A DNA stretch of 64,000 bases, taken from Amycolatopsis aidingensis (GTDB lineage: Bacteria > Actinomycetota > Actinomycetes > Mycobacteriales > Pseudonocardiaceae). This document shows, piece after piece, positions 1 through 24,171 of the stretch. The DNA is taken from contig NZ_CP076538.1 in the NCBI RefSeq assembly GCF_018885265.1, positions 3,322,001 to 3,386,000 on the forward strand, given 5' to 3'. The position numbers and the translations under genes are program-made. Positions within the stretch are counted from its first letter, which is position 1. Each line of letters starts with the position of its first letter. Below the pieces are notes generated by a model. The model was not told the DNA's origin. It ran no database searches and saw nothing but the letters and a program-made list of their open reading frames with translations.

Positions 1-11636
<11,636 letters not shown>

Positions 11637-11647
11637 AGGGTTCGACG

Positions 11648-14600
11648 ATGACTGCATCCAGCGAGAAGGTGGTCGGAGCGCTGCGCAACGCGCTCAAGCA
11701 GGTGGAGAGCCTGCGCGAGGAGAACCGCGAGCTGGTGGCCGCGGCGACCGAGCCCATGGCGATCGTCGGCATGGCCTGCCGGTATCCCGGTGGGGTGCGT
11801 TCTCCCGAGGACCTGTGGCGGCTGGTCGACGGCGGGGTGGACGCGGTGGGACCGATGCCTGCCGACCGTGGCTGGGACCTGGCTGCGCTGGACGGTTTCG
11901 GCGCGGTGGAAGGCGTTCCGCGGGTGCCCCGGCACGGCGGGTTCCTTGACGACATCGCCGGCTTCGACCCCGGCTTTTTCCGGATCGCGCCGCGGGACGC
12001 GCTGGTGCTGGACCCGCAGCAGCGGCTGCTGCTGGAGGTGGCCTGGGAGGCGCTGGAGCGCGCCAGGATCGTTCCCGTCGACCTGCGTGGCGGGGACACC
12101 GGGGTGTTCGTCGGCGGCGGCACCGGCGACTACCGGGTTCCGATGCACGGCCTGGAATGGCAGACCGCGCAGTCCGGCAGCCTGCTGGCAGGCAGGCTGG
12201 CCTACACCCTCGGGTTGCAGGGCCCGACGCTGGCGGTGGACACCGGCTGCTCCTCCTCCCTGGTGTCCCTGCATCTTGCGGCACAGGCCCTGCGGGCGCG
12301 GGAATGTTCCCTCGCCCTGGCAGGCGGGGTGACCGTGATGTCCACCCCGGCAGGGTTCGTCGAGTTCGCCGTGCAGGGCGCGCTCTCCCCGGACGGCAGG
12401 TGCAAGGCCTTCGCCGAGGCCGCGGATGGCACTGGCTGGGCGGAGGGGTGGGGGTGCTGGTGCTGGAGCGGTTGTCCGATGCGGAGCGCAACGGGCATCG
12501 GGTACTCGCGGTGGTGCGGGGGAGTGCGGTGAACTCCGATGGTGCCTCGAACGGGCTGACCGCCCCGAACGGCCCCGCGCAGGTGCGGGTGATCAGGCAG
12601 GCGCTGGCGAACGCGGAACTGCCCGGCTCAGCCGTGGACGCGGTGGAGGCACACGGGACCGGGACCCGGTTGGGGGACCCGATCGAGGCGCAGGCGGTGT
12701 TGGCGACCTATGGGCAGGACCGCGGCACGCCGTTGTTGTTGGGTTCGGTGAAGTCGAATCTCGGGCACACCCAGGCCGCTGCTGGGGTGGCTGGTGTGAT
12801 CAAGATGGTGCAGGCGATGCGGTATGGGGTGTTGCCGCGGACTCTGCATGTCGATGCGCGGACCTCGCATGTGGATTGGTCGGCGGGTGCGGTGGAGTTG
12901 CTGACCGAGCAGGCGGAGTGGCCGCGGGTGGACCGGCCCCGCCGGGCCGGAGTGTCCGCCTTCGGCGCCAGCGGCACCAACACCCACGTCATCCTGGAGC
13001 AGGGCGCCGGGGAACCGGCGGCGTCCGAGCCCGCGGTGCCGCCGCCAGGGGTGGTGCCCTGGGTGCTGTCCGCGCGGACCAGGCAGGCGCTACGGGATCA
13101 GGCGGCCGCACTGCTGTCCCATGTGGACGAGGCGGACCCGGAGCGGGCCGATGTCGGCCGCTCGCTGGCCACCTCCCGGTCCGGCTTCGAGCACCGGGCC
13201 GTGGTGCTGGCCGGGGACCGGGAGGATGCCGCCCGCTCGCTGTCCGCGCTCGCCGCGGGCACCCCGGACGCCGGGGTGGTCGAGGGCACCGGCACGCCAG
13301 GCAAGACCGCGTTCGTGTTCTCCGGCCAGGGCTCGCAGCGGCTCGGCATGGGCAGCGGACTGTACCAGCGGTTCCCGGTCTTCGCCGCGGCCTTCGACGA
13401 GGTGGCGGCCGAGCTGGAGACGCACCTCGGCGCCCCGCTGCGCGAGGTCGTCTGGGGTACGGACCCGGACCTGCTGGACGACACCGGCTGGACCCAGCCC
13501 GCGCTGTTCGCGCTGGAGGTGGCGCTGTACCGGCTGGTCCGGTCCTGGCGGCTCACCCCGGACTACCTGATCGGTCACTCCGTAGGGGAGATCGCCGCCG
13601 CGCACGCCGCCGGAGCGCTGGCCATGGACGAGGCCTGTGCGATGGTGGCGGCGCGGGCCCGGCTGATGCGGGACCTGCCCGGTGCGGGCCAGGACTGCGC
13701 GATGGTCGCGGTGGCCGCGCCCGAGCGGGAGGTCGCCCCGCTGCTGGCCGGATACCCCGAGCGGGTGGCGATCGCCGCGGTGAACGCGCCCGGCTCGGTG
13801 GTGCTGTCCGGGCAGCGGCAGGCCGTGCACGAGCTTGCCGACACCCTTGCCGGGCGCGGTCACCGGACCAGGGCCCTGCGGGTGAGCCGCGCCTTCCATT
13901 CGCCCCTGATGGACCCGATGCTGCCCGGCTTCCGCGCCGCGCTGGACCGGCTGCCGTCCCGGCCGCCGGAGATCCCGGTGGTGTCCAATGTGACCGGAAA
14001 CCTCGCCGATTCCGGCGAGCTGGGCAACCCGGACTACTGGGTCGAGCACGCCCGCAACCCGGTGCGGTTCGCCGACGGGGTGCGCACCCTGGCCGGGCTC
14101 GGCGTGACCACCTTCGTCGAGCTTGGGCCGGACGGCACGCTGGCCTCGATGGTCCAGCAGACCCTGGACGCGGGCGAGGACGCCGGTGGGGTGGTGGTCC
14201 CGCTGCTGCGCGCGGACCAGGACGAGGAGCCTGCCGCCGTCCACGCCCTCGCCGAACTGCACACCGCAGGGGTACCGGTCGGCTGGCCGGAACTGTTCGC
14301 CGGAACCGGCGCGGGCATCGTGGACCTGCCGACCTACCCGTTCCAGCGGGAGCGGTTCTGGCCTGCCACCGGCCCGCGCGCCACCGACGCCGCAGGGATG
14401 GGCCTGGTTCCCGCAGGGCATCCGCTGCTCGGCGCGATCGCCACCTCCGCGGAGGACGGCACCACCCTGGTCACCGGGCGGCTGTCGCCCGCGACCCAGC
14501 CCTGGCTGGCCGATCACGTGGTGGGCGGTGCGGTGCTGTTCCCGGGAACCGGCTTCCTCGAACTGGTCCTGACGGCCGCCGAGCAGGCCGGGTGCGACCG

Positions 14601-17600
14601 GGTGGAGGAGCTCACCATCGCGATCCCGCTGGTACTCGGCGAGCAGGACCAGATCGCCGTCCAGGTCTGGATCGGCGCGCCGGAGGAATCCGGGCGGCGG
14701 GAGGTGCGGGTGTACTCCCGCCCCGGCCAGCTGATCGACGCCGACTGGACGGAGCACGCCAGCGGGGTCCTCACCACCGGGCAGCAGGCGCCACGGCCCG
14801 CGGACCTCCGGTGGCCGCCGGAGGGGGTCCTCCCGGTGGACCTCGACGGCCACTACGACCTGCTCGCGGGCAACGGACTGGTGTACGGGCCCTCCTTCCG
14901 CGGGCTGCGCTCGGCCTGGCGGTGGGACGGCGAGATCCTCGCCGAGGTGGAACTGCCCGAGCTGCACGGCCGCAGCCCCGAGGCAGGCGAGTTCGGCCTG
15001 CATCCCGCGCTGCTGGACGCCGCCCTGCAGGCGAGCGCCTTCCTCGAGGCCAACACCGGGCGCAACCTGATGCCGTTCTGCTGGCGCGGGGTCAGCCTGC
15101 ACGCCCGTGGCGCAGCCATGCTGCGGGTGCGCTGGAGCGGGGACGCCGAGGGGGTCACCCTGTCCGCGGTGGACGCCGAGGGCGCCCCGGTGATCTCCGT
15201 CGAGTCACTGGTACTGCGCGCACCCTCCGGCCAGGAGTCCGCGCTCTCCCAGACGGGCGGAGTGCGGGACTCGCTGTTCACCCTGGACTGGCTACCCGTG
15301 CCGACCGGTGACGCGTCCACCGAACAACCGTCCCACGCGGTGCTGGCCGGAGACGGGTTCGGCGTGGACGCCACCGAGTTCGGGAACGACCGGGTCGCCT
15401 CCCTCACCGAGCTCCTGAACTGGGACACCGTCCCGGAGGTCGTGCTCCTCCCCGTCGCGGGTCGTCTCCCGGCGGGCGGCCCACAGCCGGTACGGGAGCT
15501 GACCGAACGGGTCCTGGCCCTGTTGCAGGAGTGGTTGGCTGCTGAGCGGTTTGGTGGTTCGCGGTTGGTGGTTGTTACCAGTGGGGCTGTGTCGGGTTCG
15601 GATGTTGGGGTGAGTGATCCGGGGGCTTGTGCGGTGTGGGGTTTGGTGCGGTCTGCGGTGTCGGAGCATCCGGGGCGGTTTGGTTTGGTGGATGTGGAGT
15701 CGGTGGGGGATGTGTGGTTGGGGTTGCCGTTGTTGGGTGAGGATCCGCAGGTGGTGGTGCGGGATGGTGCCGTGCGCGTTCCCCGGATGGGCAGGCTCAG
15801 CGCCGCCTCCGAGCTGATCCCACCGCCGGATGGCCCCTGGCGGGTGGGCTTCACCAGCAGGGGCAGCCTCGACCGGCTCACCATCGTGCCCTACCCGGAG
15901 GCGGAGGAACCTCTGTCCGGTAGGCAGGTCCGGCTTCGGGTTTCGGCCGCGGGGTTGAACTTTCGTGATGTGTTGAATGTGTTGGGGATGTATCCGGGTG
16001 AGGCGGGTGCGTTGGGTGCGGAGGCTGCTGGGGTGGTGGTGGAGGTCGGTCCGGACGGGTCGGATTTCGAGGTGGGGGACCGGGTGATGGGTGTGGTGCC
16101 GGGTGCGATGGCTTCGATGGTTGTGGTGCCGGATGAGCGGTTGCTGGTGCGGGTTCCGGAGGGTTGGTCGGATGAGACTGCCGCTTCGGTGCCGTTGGTG
16201 TTTTGTACGGCGTTGTATGCGTGGCGGGATTTGGCTGGGGTGTGTGCGGGGGATCGGGTGTTGGTGCATGCGGGTGCTGGTGGGGTGGGGATGGCGGCGA
16301 TTCAGCTTGCGCGTTGGTTGGGTGCGGAGGTGTTTGCGACGGCGAGTGAGTCGAAGTGGGGTGTGTTGCGTGATCTTGGTGTTGCGGATGATCATATTGC
16401 GTCGTCGCGGTCGTTGGATTTTGAGGAGCGGTTTCGTGTGGTGTCGGGTGGTGGTGTGGATGTGGTGTTGAATTCGTTGTCGGGGGAGTTTGTGGATGCG
16501 TCGTTGCGGTTGCTGGCTCCGGGTGGCCGGTTCCTGGAAATGGGGAAAACAGATATCCGTGAGACGCGTGCTGATGCGGATGGTGATGTTTTTTATCGTG
16601 CTTTTGATCTGGCTGAGGCTGGTCCGGAACGTATTGGTGAGTTGTTGACCGAGTTGGTGGGGTTGTTTGGTGGGGGTGTGTTGTCGGTGTTGCCGGTGCG
16701 GTCGTGGGGTGTGGGGTGTGTGGGGGAGGCGTTTCGGTTGATGGGTGGTGCGGGGCATGTGGGGAAGTTGGTGGTGGGGATGCCGGTTCCGTGGGATCGG
16801 GGTGGTGTGGTGTTGGTGTCGGGGGTACGGGTGGTGTGGGTGGTGTGGTGGCGCGGCATGTGGTGTCGCGGGGTTTTGGTCGGGTGGTGTTGGTGTCGCG
16901 TCGGGGGTTGGGTGCTCCGGGTGCGGTGGAGTTGCGGGATGAGTTGGTGGGGTTGGGTGCGCAGGTGTGGGTGGTGGCGTGTGATGTGGGTGATCGTGGG
17001 GCGGTGGGTGAGTTGGTGGAGTGGTTGGGTGGGGGTTTGACGGCGGTGGTGCATGCGGCGGGTGTGGTGGGTGATGGGGTGGTGGAGTCGTTGGATGGTG
17101 GGGGTTTGGGTGGGGTGTTGCGGGCGAAGGTGGATGGTGCGTGGAATTTGCATGAGGCGACGTTGGGGTGTGGGTTGGCGGGGTTTGTGGTGTTTTCGTC
17201 GGTGGCGGGTGTGTTGGGTGCGGGTGGTCAGGGTGGTTATGCGGCGGGGAATGTGTTTTTGGATGGGTTGGTGTCGTTTCGGCGGGGGTTGGGGTTGCCG
17301 GGTGTGTCGGTGGCGTGGGGTCCGTGGGTGTCTGGTGTGGGTATGGAGGTGGATGGTCGTCGGGTTGGGGGTTCGGGTGTGGGTCGGGTTGGTGTGGTTG
17401 AGGGGATGGCGATGTTTGATACCGCCACCACCACCCACCATTCGCTGCTGATCGCCGCCGCCACCGATATGCCGCAGTCCGTGCCCTCCGGCGAGGTGCC
17501 CCCGGTTCTGCGCAACCTGGTCCGCACCGGCCGCAGACTCGCAGCGGGCTCCGGCCGCGAGTCCGATGTGGACCTCACAAGTCGGCTCGCCGCCACCAGG

Positions 17601-20600
17601 GAGCCCGAGCGACTGGGGCTGCTGACCGACCTGGTCCGCGCCGAGGCGGCCGCCGTACTGGGCCACCCGTCGACGGACGTGGTCGGAGCCCGGCAGGAGT
17701 TCCGGGACCAGGGCTTCGACTCCCTGACCGCCGTCGAGCTCCGCAACCGAGTCGGCTCCGTCACCGGGCTACGGCTACCCGCGACCATGGTCTTCGACTA
17801 CCCCACCCCGGCGACGTTGGCAGGTCATCTGCTGGCCGAGCTCACCGGCGAAGGACTCACCGCCCCCGCCCCGGTCGCCGTCACCAGCACCGACGACCCG
17901 ATCGTCATCGTCGGTATGAGCTGCCGCTACCCAGGGGACGTACGTTCGCCCGAGGCGCTCTGGGACCTGGTAACCGAAGGCCGCGACGCGGTCGCCGGAT
18001 TCCCTGTGGACCGCGGCTGGGAACTGAGCTACGGGCAGGCCGATATCGGCACCGCGCGCGGCGGTTTCCTCTACGACGCCGCCGAGTTCGACGCGGACTT
18101 CTTCGGCATCTCCCCGCGCGAGGCCATCGCGATGGACCCACAGCAACGACTCGTGCTCGAGGTCGCCTGGGAGGCGTTCGAGCGGGCCGGCATCGACCCG
18201 GAGGCGATGGCGGGTACCGCCACCGGCGTCTACCTCGGCGCCGCCGATGCCGACTACGCGGACCTGCTGGTCGGTGGACCCGGCGCCGAAGGCTTCGTGA
18301 TGACCGGGACCACCTCCAGCGTGATCTCCGGCCGGGTCGCCTACACCTTCGGCCTGGAAGGCCCCGCGGTGACCGTGGACACGGCCTGCTCCTCCTCTCT
18401 GGTGTCCCTGCACCTGGCCGCCCAGGCCCTGCGCCTCGGCGAGTGCTCCCTCGCCCTCGCCGGTGGCGTCTCCGTCCTCGCCACGCCCGCGCCGTTCGGC
18501 GAGTTCGCCCGCCAGGGCGGGCTCGCGCCGGACGGGCGGTGCAAGGCGTACTCGGACGCGGCGGATGGCACCGGCTGGTCCGAGGGCGCCGGGGTGCTGG
18601 TGCTGGAGCGGCTGTCCGATGCGGAGCGCAACGGGCATCGGGTACTCGCGGTGGTGCGGGGCAGCGCGGTGAACTCCGACGGTGCGTCGAACGGGCTGAC
18701 CGCCCCGAACGGCCCCTCCCAGCAGCGGGTGATCCGGCAGGCCCTGGCCTCGGCCGGGCTGTCGGCCGCCGAGGTGGATCTCGTGGAGGGCCACGGCACC
18801 GGTACCAGGCTGGGCGACCCGATCGAGGCGCAGGCGTTGCTGGCGACCTACGGCCAGGATCGGGAGACCCCGCTGCTGCTGGGTTCCATCAAGTCCAACC
18901 TCGGGCACACCCAGGCCGCGGCCGGGGTGGCCGGTGTGATCAAGTCGGTGCTGGCGCTGCGGAACGGGATCGCCCCGCGCACCCTGCACGCCGAGCATCC
19001 ATCCTCCCATGTGGACTGGGAAGCCGGATCCGTCGAGCTGCTCACCGAACAGGCCGAATGGCCGGAAACCGGCCACCCGCGCCGTGCCGGAGTGTCCTCC
19101 TTCGGGGTCAGTGGCACCAACGCCCACGTCATCCTGGAGCAGCCACCGGTGGTGCCCGAACCCGAGCGGCCACGGCAGGCCGAGCCGATGGCCGCGGTAC
19201 CCCTCATCCTCTCCGGCCGGACCACGGCAGCACTGGACGCGCAGGTGAAACGGGTGACCGCGATGCTGACCACCGAACCAGGGCCGCGGCCGGTGGATGT
19301 GGGCTGGTCGCTGGTGTCGGGCCGGTCGGTGTTCGAGCACCGTGCGGTGTTGCTGGCCGGAGGGGAGGGTCGCCCGATGGAGGTCGCTCGTGGGGTGGCC
19401 GGTGAGGGCAGGACCGCGTTTGTGTTTTCGGGTCAGGGTTCGCAGCGGTTGGGTATGGGCCGGGAATTGTACGAGCGGTTTCCGGTCTTCGCGGAGGCGT
19501 TTGATGCGGTGGTGGCGGAACTGGATCTTCCGGTGCGCGAGGTGGCATGGGGCGAGGATGCCGAGGATCTCGCGGAGACCGGTCATGCGCAGCCCGCGTT
19601 GTTCGCGCTGGAGATCGCGTTGTTCCGGCTGCTGGAGTCCTGGGGGGTGCGGCCGGACTACCTGGTGGGGCATTCCATTGGCGAACTGGCCGCCGCCCAG
19701 GTTACCGGCGTGCTCTCCTTGCCGGACGCCTGCGCCGTCGTGGCGGCCAGGGCCCGGTTGATGCAGGCGCTGCCCGCCGGCACCGGCGCGATGGTCGCCA
19801 TCCGAGCGGGGGAACGGGAGATCCAGCCACTGCTGGAGTCCTACCCGGATCGGGTCGCGATCGCCGCGGTGAACGCACCCGGCTCGGTGGTGCTCTCCGG
19901 GGAGCGGCAGGCCGTGCGGGAGATCGTCGCGGCGCTGACCGATAGTGGCCACCAGGTGAAATGGCTCCCGGTGAGTCACGCCTTCCACTCCCCGCTGATG
20001 GAACCGATGCTGGCCGAGTTCACCCAGGCCATCGACGGGATCACGGTGGGCCGGCCGGACATCCCGGTGCTGCCCACCGCGGTCGAGGAGCCCGGTGGCT
20101 TCGGGTCGGTGGACTACTGGGTGCGGCAGGTGCGGCAACCCGTCCGGTTCGCCGCAACCATCGACGCCCTCGGCGAGCACGACGTCGGCACCCTGCTGGA
20201 GGTCGGCCCGGACGGATCGCTGTGCGCCGCCATGCAGGAAACGCTGCCCGCGGCCACCGTGGTACCGCTGCTGCGGACCGACCAACGGGACGAACCGGAC
20301 ACCGCCTTGCGCGCGCTGGCCAGGCTGCACGTGGCAGGCAGCCCGGTGGACTGGTCCACCCTGTTCCATGGCACCGGGGCGAGCACCGTCGACCTGCCCA
20401 CCTATCCCTTCCAGCACCGGCACTACTGGCCCCGGCCCACCACCCGCGCCGGGGACGCCGGTGGCCTCGGCCTCACCCCCGCCGAGCACCCGTTCCTCGG
20501 CGCCGCGGTCAGCCTCGCTGACGACAGCGGCGTCCTGCTCACCGGCACCCTGTCCCGCACGGCGCAACCCTGGCTGGCCGAGCACCAGGTCGGCGGCACC

Positions 20601-23600
20601 GTACTGGTCCCGGCGACCGCGCTGCTCGAGCTCGCCGTGCGTGCGGGCGACCAGGTCGGCTGCGCCGGGGTCGAGGAGCTGATGCTGCTCGCCCCGCTGG
20701 CACTGCCGGAACGGGGCGGTATGCACCTTCAGGTGCGGGTGGCCAGCGCGGACCCGGATGGGCGCAGGACGATCACCGTGCACGCCCGGCCGGACACCGC
20801 CACCGACGGCGAGTGGACCCAGTACGCCACCGGCACACTCGGCCCGGCCCAGCACGATGGCGACACCGGATTCGCAGCCACCTGGCCACCGGAACGGGCC
20901 GAGCCGGTCGACCTGAGTTCCTGCTACGAGCGATTCGCCGCCGCCGGATTCGACTACGGCCCGGTGTTCCAGGGGCTGCGCGGGGTATGGCGGCGCGCGG
21001 AGGAGGTCTTCGCCGAGATCAGCCTGCCGGAACAGGCCACCGAGGACGCCGGTGCCTTCGGTCTGCACCCCGCGCTGCTGGACGCCGCACTGCACGCCCT
21101 GCTGGCGACCCGCCCTGCGGGCGAGCGGCAACGGCTTCCGTTCGCCTGGGAGAACGCCTGCCTGCATGCCTCCGGCGCATCCGTGCTGCTGGTACGGCTG
21201 GCCGACCATGGCAGGGACGCGGTCGCCATCGAGGCCGCCGACGTTCGCGGCCGTCCGGTGCTCTCCGTCGGCTCCCTGCGCGACCGTGCGCTCACCGAGC
21301 TTCCCGCCGAGCCGGCGACCGCGTACACCCGTTCCCTGTTCGCTGTGGACTGGCGGCCGGTCCCCGAAGCGGACCACACCACCCGACCCGCCGTGGCCGT
21401 ACTGGGCGAGGGCCTGGACGGCCTGGACGCCCCCCGGATCGCCGACCTCGAGGAGCTCGCCACCGCGCAGGCGGTACCCGAGGTGGTCCTGGTTCCCGTG
21501 ACCGGCCCCGTGCTGGACGGGAACCCCGGGCTGGTGAGCGAGTTGACCGGGCACATCCTGGCCCTGTTGCAGGAGTGGTTGGCTGCTGAGCGGTTTGGTG
21601 GTTCGCGGTTGGTGGTTGTTACCAGTGGGGCTGTGTCGGGTGCGGGCGTTGGGGTGAGTGATCCGGGGGCTTGTGCGGTGTGGGGTTTGGTGCGGTCTGC
21701 GGTGTCGGAGCATCCGGGGCGGTTTGGTTTGGTGGATGTGGAGTCGGTGGGGGATGTGTGGTTGGGGTTGCCGTTGTTGGGTGAGGATCCCCAGGTGGTG
21801 GTGCGGGATGGCACGGTGCACGTCCCCCGGATGACCCCGGCGTTCCCTTCCGGCACCCTCGTCCCGCCCCCGGACCAGGAATGGCGGCTGGACTGCGGCG
21901 ACCGCGGCAGCTTCGACCAACTGGCGCTGGTGCCCCATCCCGACGCCGCCGGGGAGCCTCTGTCCGGTAGGCAGGTCCGGCTTCGGGTTTCGGCTGCGGG
22001 GTTGAACTTTCGTGATGTGTTGAATGTGTTGGGGATGTATCCGGGTGAGGCGGGTGCGTTGGGTGCGGAGGCTGCTGGGGTGGTGGTGGAGGTGGGTCCG
22101 GACGGGTCGGATTTCGAGGTGGGGGACCGGGTGATGGGTGTGGTGCCGGGTGCGATGGCTTCGATGGTTGTGGTGCCGGATGAGCGGTTGCTGGTGCGGG
22201 TTCCGGAGGGTTGGTCGGATGAGACTGCCGCTTCGGTGCCGTTGGTGTTTTGTACGGCGTTGTATGCGTGGCGGGATTTGGCTGGGGTGTGTGCGGGGGA
22301 TCGGGTGTTGGTGCATGCGGGTGCTGGTGGGGTGGGGATGGCGGCGATTCAGCTTGCGCGTTGGTTGGGTGCGGAGGTGTTTGCGACGGCGAGTGAGTCG
22401 AAGTGGGGTGTGTTGCGTGATCTTGGTGTTGCGGATGATCATATTGCGTCGTCGCGGTCGTTGGATTTTGAGGAGCGGTTTCGTGTGGTGTCGGGTGGTG
22501 GTGTGGATGTGGTGTTGAATTCGTTGTCGGGGGAGTTTGTGGATGCGTCGTTGCGGTTGCTGGCTCCGGGTGGCCGGTTCCTGGAAATGGGGAAAACAGA
22601 TATCCGCGATCCCGAATCGGATCGGGTTTCGTTGTATCGGGCGTTCGACCTTGCCGAGGCTGGTCCGCAGCGGGTGCGGGAAATGTTGGTGGAGTTGGTG
22701 GGGTTGTTTGGTGGGGGTGTGTTGTCGGTGTTGCCGGTGCGGTCGTGGGGTGTGGGGTGTGTGGGGGAGGCGTTTCGGTTGATGGGTGGTGCGGGGCATG
22801 TGGGGAAGTTGGTGGTGGGGATGCCGGTTCCGTGGGATCGGGGTGGTGTGGTGTTGGTGTCGGGGGTACGGGTGGTGTGGGTGGTGTGGTGGCGCGGCAT
22901 GTGGTGTCGCGGGGTTTTGGTCGGGTGGTGTTGGTGTCGCGTCGGGGGTTGGGTGCTCCGGGTGCGGTGGAGTTGCGGGATGAGTTGGTGGGGTTGGGTG
23001 CGCAGGTGTGGGTGGTGGCGTGTGATGTGGGTGATCGTGGGGCGGTGGGTGAGTTGGTGGAGTGGTTGGGTGGGGGTTTGACGGCGGTGGTGCATGCGGC
23101 GGGTGTGGTGGGTGATGGGGTGGTGGAGTCGTTGGATGGTGGGGGTTTGGGTGGGGTGTTGCGGGCGAAGGTGGATGGTGCGTGGAATTTGCATGAGGCG
23201 ACGTTGGGGTGTGGGTTGGCGGGGTTTGTGGTGTTTTCGTCGGTGGCGGGTGTGTTGGGTGCGGGTGGTCAGGGTGGTTATGCGGCGGGGAATGTGTTTT
23301 TGGATGGGTTGGTGTCGTTTCGGCGGGGGTTGGGGTTGCCGGGTGTGTCGGTGGCGTGGGGTCCGTGGGTGTCTGGTGTGGGTATGGAGGTGGATGGTCG
23401 TCGGGTTGGGGGTTCGGGTGTGGGTCGGGTTGGTGTGGTTGAGGGGATGGCGATGTTTGATACCGCCACCACCACCCACCACGAACTTCTCGTCGCCACC
23501 GCGGCGACCATGGGAGCGGGCGCCCCACCGGGCGGAGAGATACCGCCCGTACTGCGCGAACTCGTCGGTACCAGCCGCCGCGTCGCCGCGGACGCTACGG

Positions 23601-24142
23601 CGGCGTCCGCCACCCAGATCGCCGACCGGCTGGCCGGGATGGACGAGGAGGAACAGCGGAGGTTCCTGGCCGACCTGGTGCGTCGTGAGGTCGCCGCCGT
23701 ACTCGTGCACCCATCGCCGGACGCGATCCACCTCGACCGCGAGTTCCATGCGCTCGGCTTCAACTCGCTGACCGCGGTGGAACTGCGCAACCGGCTCGGC
23801 TCCGCCACCGGCCTGCGGCTGCAGGCCACCCTGGTATTCGACTACGCCACCCCGGCCGCACTCGCGGAGCACCTGCGCGCCGAACTCGTCGGCAGCACCG
23901 GGCCACAGGGGCCGTCCGTGCTGGCCGAACTCGACCGGCTGGAGGCGGCCATGGCCGCAAGCGAACCCGACGAGATCACCCGAAACGGCGTTGCCGACCG
24001 GCTTCGACAGCTGCTGTTGCGCTGGAGCGGCGCGGACAGCACGCCCGAGTCGAACGGCGTGGCGCAGCGGTTCGAGTCCGCAAGCGCGGACGAGATCCTC
24101 GACTTCATCGACAACGAACTCGGCCGCTCGCGCGGCCAGTGA
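11648..24142 (+). CDS. Two-module fully reducing type I PKS (2x KS-AT-DH-ER-KR-ACP), broken by three G-run frameshifts in this sequence
   Basis: ATG at 11648 follows a GAAGGG ribosome site. The N-terminus is a coiled-coil docking segment. The frame moves 2 to 1 to 3 to 2 at G runs 12445-12448, 16821-16825 and 22862-22866; adding one G at each gives a continuous 4165-residue protein with normal domains. First module: KS 11753-13010 (DTGCSSS, an Ala-to-Gly change before the Cys), AT 13040-14370 (RAFH, malonyl-like), DH 14400-15260 (HxxxGxxxxP, DxxxQ), ER about 15905-16760 ([11 protein letters not shown] cofactor motif), KR about 16790-17440 (Tyr and Ser present), ACP about 17580-17850. Second module: KS 17895-19150, AT 19200-20440 (HAFH, malonyl), DH 20470-21330, ER 21950-22800, KR 22830-23480, ACP about 23620-23900 with GFNS in place of GFDS. 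Both modules should leave CH2-CH2 units. ER-KR copies in the two modules are almost identical. Its GTGA end overlaps an alternative start of the next gene, so translation is probably coupled. Confidence 0.92.
16789..17440 (+). repeat. KR repeat, copy 1 of 3 (652 bp, one G short)
   Basis: This KR-coding block is base-for-base the same as 22830-23481 and 28231-28883 by eye, except that copies 1 and 2 have five Gs where copy 3 has six. It spans the NADPH-binding motif through the Ser/Tyr/Asn catalytic region. Copies 1 and 2 also share the preceding ER region, so the repeat there is about 1.9 kb with short divergent patches near 15770-15930 and 16560-16650. Confidence 0.95.
22830..23481 (+). repeat. 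KR repeat, copy 2 of 3 (652 bp, one G short)
   Basis: Same block as 16789-17440, with the same five-G run (22862-22866). The longer shared unit with copy 1 runs from about 21561 (equivalent to about 15519) through the ER to the end of the KR, interrupted by divergent patches near 21820-21960 and 22605-22690. Such identity between neighbouring modules points to recent duplication or gene conversion. Confidence 0.95.
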
Positions 24143-24171
24143 GCGAAGCTCGCACAGGAAGGGCGTCGTAC

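Noticed and set aside
12445..22866. Programmed ribosomal frameshifting in the 11648 PKS gene
   Set aside because: No slippery heptamer with downstream structure is evident, the sites fall inside catalytic domains, and all five sites in the window are simple G-run shortfalls, which fits sequence error better.
24139..24171. GTG 24139 as start of the thioesterase PKS
   Set aside because: The ribosome site and the docking helix both point to ATG 24172; the 11 extra residues look like read-through of the spacer.
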